Shown here in pieces: positions 60,022-64,000 of a DNA stretch of 64,000 bases. This DNA is from Paraliobacillus sp. PM-2 (GTDB lineage: Bacteria; Bacillota; Bacilli; Bacillales; Amphibacillaceae), in the NCBI RefSeq assembly GCF_001368815.1, contig NZ_CTEI01000003.1, forward strand, positions 62,001 through 126,000, in the 5' to 3' direction. Positions within the stretch are counted from its first letter, which is position 1; every line of letters begins with the position of its first letter. A program made the position numbers and the translations under genes. The notes under the pieces are model-generated. The model did no database searches. It worked only from the letters and a program-made list of their open reading frames with translations, and was not told where the DNA came from.

Positions 60022-61704
60022 TTAAATGTGAAAGTCATCTGTTACTGCACCTTTTGAAGAACAAGACACATTGTGTGCGTACTTACCTAATACACCTTTA
60101 CTATACAATGGTGGCGCAGTCCAGTTTTGTTTTCTTTGTTCTATTTCTTCTTCCGTTACATCCATGAGAATCTCTTGCCTGTCCGAATCAATGGTAACAA
60201 TATCACCTTCTTGCAAGTATGCAATTGGTCCACCTACTTGTGCTTCTGGTGCAATATGACCTACTACTAATCCATGTGTTCCTCCGGAGAAGCGTCCATC
60301 AGTTAATAGGGCCACTTTTTCTCCAAGTCCTTTTCCGACGAGGATTGCCGAAATAGATAGCATCTCAGGCATTCCAGGTCCACCTTTAGGTCCAACATTT
60401 CGAATAACGAGTACATCGCCCTCGTTAATTTCATTTTTCATCACAGCATTGGTTGCTTTCGTTTCATTATCAAATACTCGAGCAGGACCAGTATGACGTT
60501 TTACTTTGACCCCTGATACTTTAGCTACTGCTCCTTTTGGCGCTAAATTACCTTTCAAAATTACTAATGGTCCTGTTTTACGATATGGTTTCTCTAATGG
60601 CAAGATAATCTCCTGCCCTTCAGCTAAGTCAGGCGCATCCGCTAGATTCTCAGCAATTGTCTTACCAGTTACTGTTAGACAATCTCCATGCAAGTAGCCA
60701 TTTTCATACAACATTTTCATTACGGCCGGCACACCGCCAACTTTATATAAATCTTCCATCACGTATTTCCCACTAGGCTTCAAATCAGCAAGATGTGGTA
60801 CATTCTTCTGAATACGATCAAAGTCATCAATCGTTAAATCTACCTCAGCAGCATGAGCAATTGCCAATAAGTGTAAGACTGCATTTGTTGAACCACCAAG
60901 CGACATGACAACTGTAATCGCATTTTCAAATGCCTTTTTCGTTAAAATATGCTTTGGATAGATGCCTTGTTCTAATAGTTTATAAACTGCTTCACCAGCA
61001 AGTTTTGTATCTTCATATTTATCAGGTGATTCAGCCGGATGTGAAGAACTACCAGGTAAGCTCATGCCTAATGCTTCTACAGCAGATGCCATCGTATTCG
61101 CTGTGTACATTCCACCACAAGAACCTGCGCCAGGACAAGCATGACACTCTATACCGTGCAATTCTTCATCTGAAATATCACCATTATTATGTTTTCCTAC
61201 CCCTTCAAAAACAGACACGATATCTAGCTTTTCACCGTTACGATACCCAGGTGCAATTGTTCCACCATAGACAAACACGGCTGGAACATCAGAGCGAGCA
61301 ATGGAAATTAAACAACCAGGAATATTCTTATCACACCCACCAATTGCAACATAGCCATCTAGGTTCTCGGCTCCAACAACGGTTTCAATTGAATCAGCAA
61401 TTACATCACGGCTAGGTAAGGAATATCGCATTCCCTCTGTTCCCATCGAAATACCGTCTGATACAGTAATCGTATTAAAAATTAGCGGCACACCACCTGC
61501 TTCTCTTGCACCTTCTTTCGCTTGTTCCGCTAAATCATGTAAATGAATATTACAAGGTGTTACTTCACTCCAAGTGCTTGCAACACCAATCATTGGCTTT
61601 TTGAAGTCTTCATCGGTTACCCCAACTGCACGAAGCATGGCTCTGTTCGGTGCACGCTTAGAGTCATCAAATACATTACTTTTGATTCTTAAATCTTTTG
61701 ACAT
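60022..61704 (-). CDS. ilvD: Dihydroxy-acid dehydratase
   Basis: 560-residue Fe-S enzyme making the 2-keto acids of valine and isoleucine. Cluster Cys residues are in [15 protein letters not shown] and [62 protein letters not shown] and [19 protein letters not shown] are further hallmarks. It stands alone, away from ilvBHC-leu, but with a CodY box 67 bp upstream, so branched-chain amino-acid control is likely kept. Confidence 0.97.
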   Translation of the reverse strand: MSKDLRIKSNVFDDSKRAPNRAMLRAVGVTDEDFKKPMIGVASTWSEVTPCNIHLHDLAEQAKEGAREAGGVPLIFNTITVSDGISMGTEGMRYSLPSRDVIADSIETVVGAENLDGYVAIGGCDKNIPGCLISIARSDVPAVFVYGGTIAPGYRNGEKLDIVSVFEGVGKHNNGDISDEELHGIECHACPGAGSCGGMYTANTMASAVEALGMSLPGSSSHPAESPDKYEDTKLAGEAVYKLLEQGIYPKHILTKKAFENAITVVMSLGGSTNAVLHLLAIAHAAEVDLTIDDFDRIQKNVPHLADLKPSGKYVMEDLYKVGGVPAVMKMLYENGYLHGDCLTVTGKTIAENLADAPDLAEGQEIILPLEKPYRKTGPLVILKGNLAPKGAVAKVSGVKVKRHTGPARVFDNETKATNAVMKNEINEGDVLVIRNVGPKGGPGMPEMLSISAILVGKGLGEKVALLTDGRFSGGTHGLVVGHIAPEAQVGGPIAYLQEGDIVTIDSDRQEILMDVTEEEIEQRKQNWTAPPLYSKGVLGKYAHNVSCSSKGAVTDDFHI

Positions 61705-61770
61705 TACTCTCCCTCCAATTCTCTTTCTATTAACTATAATCCTTCAAGCTGATCTTTTCAATATTTTTTA

Positions 61771-61785
61771 TATTTTCTGAAAATA
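61771..61785 (-). promoter_or_regulatory. CodY box upstream of ilvD
   Basis: TATTTTCTGAAAATA, 13 of 15 matches to AATTTTCWGAAAATT, in the 107-bp gap upstream of ilvD. ilvD is a known CodY target in B. subtilis and relatives. Confidence 0.7.
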
Positions 61786-61811
61786 TTTTTTTAATAGCTA
61801 TTCACAATATC

Positions 61812-62810
61812 TTAATTTTTATCTCGAAAAATAACTGTCGTATAGATTTGCGCACTTGCTTTCGGATTAATGTACCTTTTAGCACTATTCACAGCAGCCA
61901 TCGCTTCGGTATAACCAGTTGCTATTAGATTTGTTTTACCTGGGTAAATTGCTGTATCCCCTGCAACAAATAGACCTTCTATGTTCGTGGTCATTTCTGT
62001 GTTTGTTAACACTCGTCCTTGTTCTGTATCTAATCCCCATGCTTGAGAAGGTGCTGAACGTTGCTCAATTCCCTCATAAACCAATACATCATCGACAACA
62101 ATTCGTTCCTCTACACCGTTTGAATTGACAACCATCACTTCTTTCACTTGATTATGCTGTCTACTTACTTCTTTCAAGATCACTCCATTTTGCTCTTTTA
62201 TACTACTTTCTGCTAAACGTTGAAAGTCTTTTTCTTTGGCCTTTTGGTAGGTTGTCTTCTGGTTACACACATATACTTGCTTTGCTATACTTTCTATTTT
62301 ACATGCCCAGTCTAATCCAATTCGACTATTGGTAAAAATAACAACACGTTTACCTTCATACTGCTTCCAATTCTCCATCGTCGTATGAACATTTTCATCT
62401 TTCTTAACATCAAAAAGTTCTGGACCTACAATGGAAAATTCACCATTACCAGCTGCCAGTATAATTGTTTTTGACCAATGAATTTCACCACCTGCTGTTG
62501 TTAAAAAAAATGTTCCATCTGCTTTCTTTTCTATCGTTTCTACCCACTGATTGTGTATCATAGTCGGATCAAACATGTGTGCTTGCTTCATTGTTTGTTG
62601 AACAATCTCTTCTCCTGTAGCACCAGGCATCGCTCCAAGGTCATAAACATTTTTTTCAGGATAAAACAAAGCTACTTTACCACCAAAATGTGAGCTTGCT
62701 TCGATTAGTTTAGTCTTCATTTCTCTTAAGCCACTGTAAAAAGCAGCATATAGCCCTGTTGTTCCTCCACCTATAATGGTTACATCATATAATTCAAGAT
62801 CTTTATCCAA
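61812..62810 (-). CDS. Ferredoxin--NADP reductase type 2 (YumC-like)
   Basis: 332-residue thioredoxin-reductase-like flavoprotein without the redox Cys pair, transferring electrons between NADPH and ferredoxin/flavodoxin. FAD loop YDVTIIGGGTTGLYAAFYSG, SHFGGKVALFYPEKNVYDLGAMPG, and the C-terminal GLFVAGDTAIYPGKTNLIATGYTEAMAAVNSAKRYINP. The NADP region (VVIFTNSRIGLDWA) lacks the usual GGGDSA form. TTG 62810 is taken as start, ten bases after AAAGGAGG; the frame opens seven codons earlier at another TTG that is part of the Shine-Dalgarno. Confidence 0.88.
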   Translation of the reverse strand: MDKDLELYDVTIIGGGTTGLYAAFYSGLREMKTKLIEASSHFGGKVALFYPEKNVYDLGAMPGATGEEIVQQTMKQAHMFDPTMIHNQWVETIEKKADGTFFLTTAGGEIHWSKTIILAAGNGEFSIVGPELFDVKKDENVHTTMENWKQYEGKRVVIFTNSRIGLDWACKIESIAKQVYVCNQKTTYQKAKEKDFQRLAESSIKEQNGVILKEVSRQHNQVKEVMVVNSNGVEERIVVDDVLVYEGIEQRSAPSQAWGLDTEQGRVLTNTEMTTNIEGLFVAGDTAIYPGKTNLIATGYTEAMAAVNSAKRYINPKASAQIYTTVIFRDKN

Positions 62811-62899
62811 CGCCGAACCCCCTCCTTTCAAATATTCCCACTATTTTATAATCCTATTTATTCTTACTAATTCACAAAAATGATAGTTTCAATGACTCC

Positions 62900-63029
62900 G
62901 TTACCTTTCACTGCTGGCGGACGCTTTCCACGGGCATGGCTTGAGCCTCCTCGGAAGAATCCCACTTCCTGTGGGGTCTCAAGACACATGCCTTTCCCGC
63001 AGGAGTCGCCACCATCCGCTCCAGGTAAC
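62900..63029. repeat. GC-rich palindromic intergenic element (MITE-like)
   Basis: About 130 bp, much more GC-rich than the surroundings, bounded by 7-bp inverted ends GTTACCT (62900-62906) and AGGTAAC (63023-63029). Inside are nested complementary blocks (GCGGA/TCCGC, GGCATGGCTTGAG with CTCAAG..CATGCC, TTTCC/CCCGCAGGAGTC-type blocks). A 62-residue minus-strand ORF crosses it but has no ribosome binding site. I recall similar GC-rich repeats dispersed in Bacillaceae genomes. The flanking parts of the 405-bp gap (62811-62899, 63030-63167) hold nothing I can identify. Confidence 0.65.
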
Positions 63030-63167
63030 TCAGCATGAACATGATTCGTTTATTATGTAATATATCAAATAGAAGCTGCGTATTGTACCCTAACAATCAG
63101 ATATTTAATTATTTTTATCTTGAAACATCATCACAGGTATTAGTTTTATGATGTTAATAGTTCAACA

Positions 63168-63204
63168 AAAACACCTCAGACTTTCATGTCAGCTGAGGTG
63201 TTTT
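63168..63204 (-). terminator. Terminator of fni
   Basis: Perfect 12-bp stem AAAACACCTCAG / CTGAGGTGTTTT, followed on the minus strand by TTTG. Confidence 0.85.
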
Positions 63205-63215
63205 ACTATCTATTC

Positions 63216-64000
63216 TTATGAAATAATGACCCGATTCGTTTGCTTTAATTCGTTTATGTTACGAACGCCTAAAGCAAACATAGCCATTTGCATTTCTAAT
63301 TCTCTTGTCTCCATTAATTCTAACAATTTATCAACCGATTCTGTTGCTTCACGTAAAATCGATCGTGCGAAACCAACCATATCAGCACCAATGGCAATTG
63401 CCTTTGCTGCGTCTAAGCCTGTCTTCATTCCACCACTTGCGATGACAGGAATATCTGATACATGATCTCGGACAGATACAATACTTTCAACCGTCGGAAT
63501 ACCCCAGTCAACAAAGGCTTCAGCTGCTTCTTTTTTTATCTTATCTTTTGAACGCAACTTTTCTACTTGACTCCAAGACGTACCACCAGCACCTGCTACG
63601 TCAATAAATGAAACACCAACATCACGTAACTGCTTTGCTACAGTTCCATCAATTCCCCAACCAACTTCTTTAACACCTACAGGAATATCTAACTTCTTCA
63701 CAAGTGATTCTATTTTGCCTAATAAATGAGCAAAATTTGTATCCCCGCCTGTTTGGATGACTTCTTGAATGGCATTTAAGTGAAGTACCAATACATCCGC
63801 TTCTGTAATATCTACAATTTGTTGGCACTTCTCCACACCAAAACCATAATTTAATTGAACCGCACCTAGATTAGCAATGATCGGAACAGTTGGAGCATAC
63901 TTTCTAATTTGAAATGAAGGCCGGAATTCTTTATTTTCTACTAACGCACGCGTGGATCCTAATGCAAACGTCCATCCTCTTTCTTCTGCGGCAATAGCTA
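63216..64000 (-). CDS. fni: Type 2 isopentenyl-diphosphate delta-isomerase, N-terminal part beyond window
   Basis: FMN-dependent isomerase interconverting IPP and DMAPP for isoprenoid synthesis. The visible 261 codons run from the window edge: AEERGWTFALGSTRALVENKEFRP, PIIANLGAVQLNYGF, VLHLNAIQEVIQTGGDTNF, VGVKEVGWGIDGTVAKQLRDVGVSFIDVAGAGGTSW, and the FMN-phosphate site IASGGMKTGLDAAKAIAIGADMVGFARSIL. The family is about 350 residues, so roughly 90 N-terminal residues lie past base 64000. The internal ATG at 63836 is not the start. Confidence 0.95.
   Translation of the reverse strand, partial: AIAAEERGWTFALGSTRALVENKEFRPSFQIRKYAPTVPIIANLGAVQLNYGFGVEKCQQIVDITEADVLVLHLNAIQEVIQTGGDTNFAHLLGKIESLVKKLDIPVGVKEVGWGIDGTVAKQLRDVGVSFIDVAGAGGTSWSQVEKLRSKDKIKKEAAEAFVDWGIPTVESIVSVRDHVSDIPVIASGGMKTGLDAAKAIAIGADMVGFARSILREATESVDKLLELMETRELEMQMAMFALGVRNINELKQTNRVIIS

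Noticed and set aside
60930-61415. 161-residue ORF antisense to ilvD
   Set aside because: Lies wholly inside ilvD, composition (His/Leu/Gln-rich) is that of a frame shadow, no ribosome binding site.
61705-61811. T-box leader upstream of ilvD
   Set aside because: The gap is only 107 bp and lacks the conserved T-box sequence and a terminator; a CodY box is present instead.
62908-63096. 62-residue minus-strand ORF
   Set aside because: Reads through the GC-rich palindromic element; no Shine-Dalgarno and no protein-like features.

Overview
The window reads as chromosome of a low-GC, Gram-positive, endospore-forming member of the Bacillaceae, most like the halophilic genera around Gracilibacillus, Oceanobacillus, Virgibacillus and Amphibacillus. 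The evidence is B. subtilis-type gene content (splAB spore photoproduct lyase, YjcA/DUF1360, YfhD, YueI, YlmA, YtrA-type regulator), strong AGGAGG Shine-Dalgarno sequences with frequent GTG/TTG starts, a complete ectABC ectoine operon (osmotic adaptation), and a fermentative set (pflBA, adhE, other iron-type alcohol dehydrogenase) with candidate Fnr, Rex and CcpA sites. The genus is an inference. No rRNA, tRNA, CRISPR array, phage or transposase gene was found.

Layout. 1-7.4 kb: argG (cut by the left edge) behind an ARG box, a DUF4349 lipoprotein, YjhB-like Nudix and GNAT enzymes, a 20-bp tandem repeat with a hairpin, ddl, and a GntR/ABC operon behind a perfect 12-bp inverted-repeat operator. 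7.4-13.4 kb: CueP, a nitrilase-family amidase, DUF4064 and DUF456 membrane proteins, a PdxK/ThiD-type kinase, a PfpI protein, a nucleotidyltransferase, and a GNAT-Nudix fusion. 13.5-17.2 kb: iron ABC importer (binding protein, permease, ATPase) behind a Fur-box candidate. 17.3-19.7 kb: thiD-thiM-thiE under a TPP riboswitch with terminator. 19.8-26.4 kb: splAB, signal peptidase, an MFS carrier, proC and a yidC2 gene preceded by a MifM-like leader peptide. 26.4-30 kb: ohr, then a symporter/prolidase pair. 30-41.6 kb: anaerobic metabolism (pflA, pflB, two alcohol dehydrogenases) interrupted by a TetR/MFS pair. 41.6-43.6 kb: two nucleoside hydrolases. 43.6-49.1 kb: a block of mostly unrecognised genes, probably sporulation-linked. 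49.3-51.7 kb: ectABC. 51.8-64 kb: YueI, a PLP aminotransferase, ArsR/permease/thioredoxin, an amino-acid-type ABC importer, a DadA-like oxidase, ilvD behind a CodY box, ferredoxin-NADP reductase and fni (cut by the right edge).

The strongest unusual observation is at 25227-25604: a membrane-anchored leader ORF upstream of yidC2 with an I-x-x-W-I ... S-P-D-D-D-E-D segment at nearly the same residue numbers as the MifM arrest motif. A hairpin that begins just past the acidic codons sequesters the yidC2 Shine-Dalgarno. Here the leader also overlaps the yidC2 start by 55 nt. Other notable points are an ectA with no ATG/GTG/TTG start, a two-copy intergenic module (20-bp tandem repeats plus a covarying hairpin), and a hairpin that buries the splA ribosome binding site. 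All coordinates and motifs were read by eye; no search or folding program was run.
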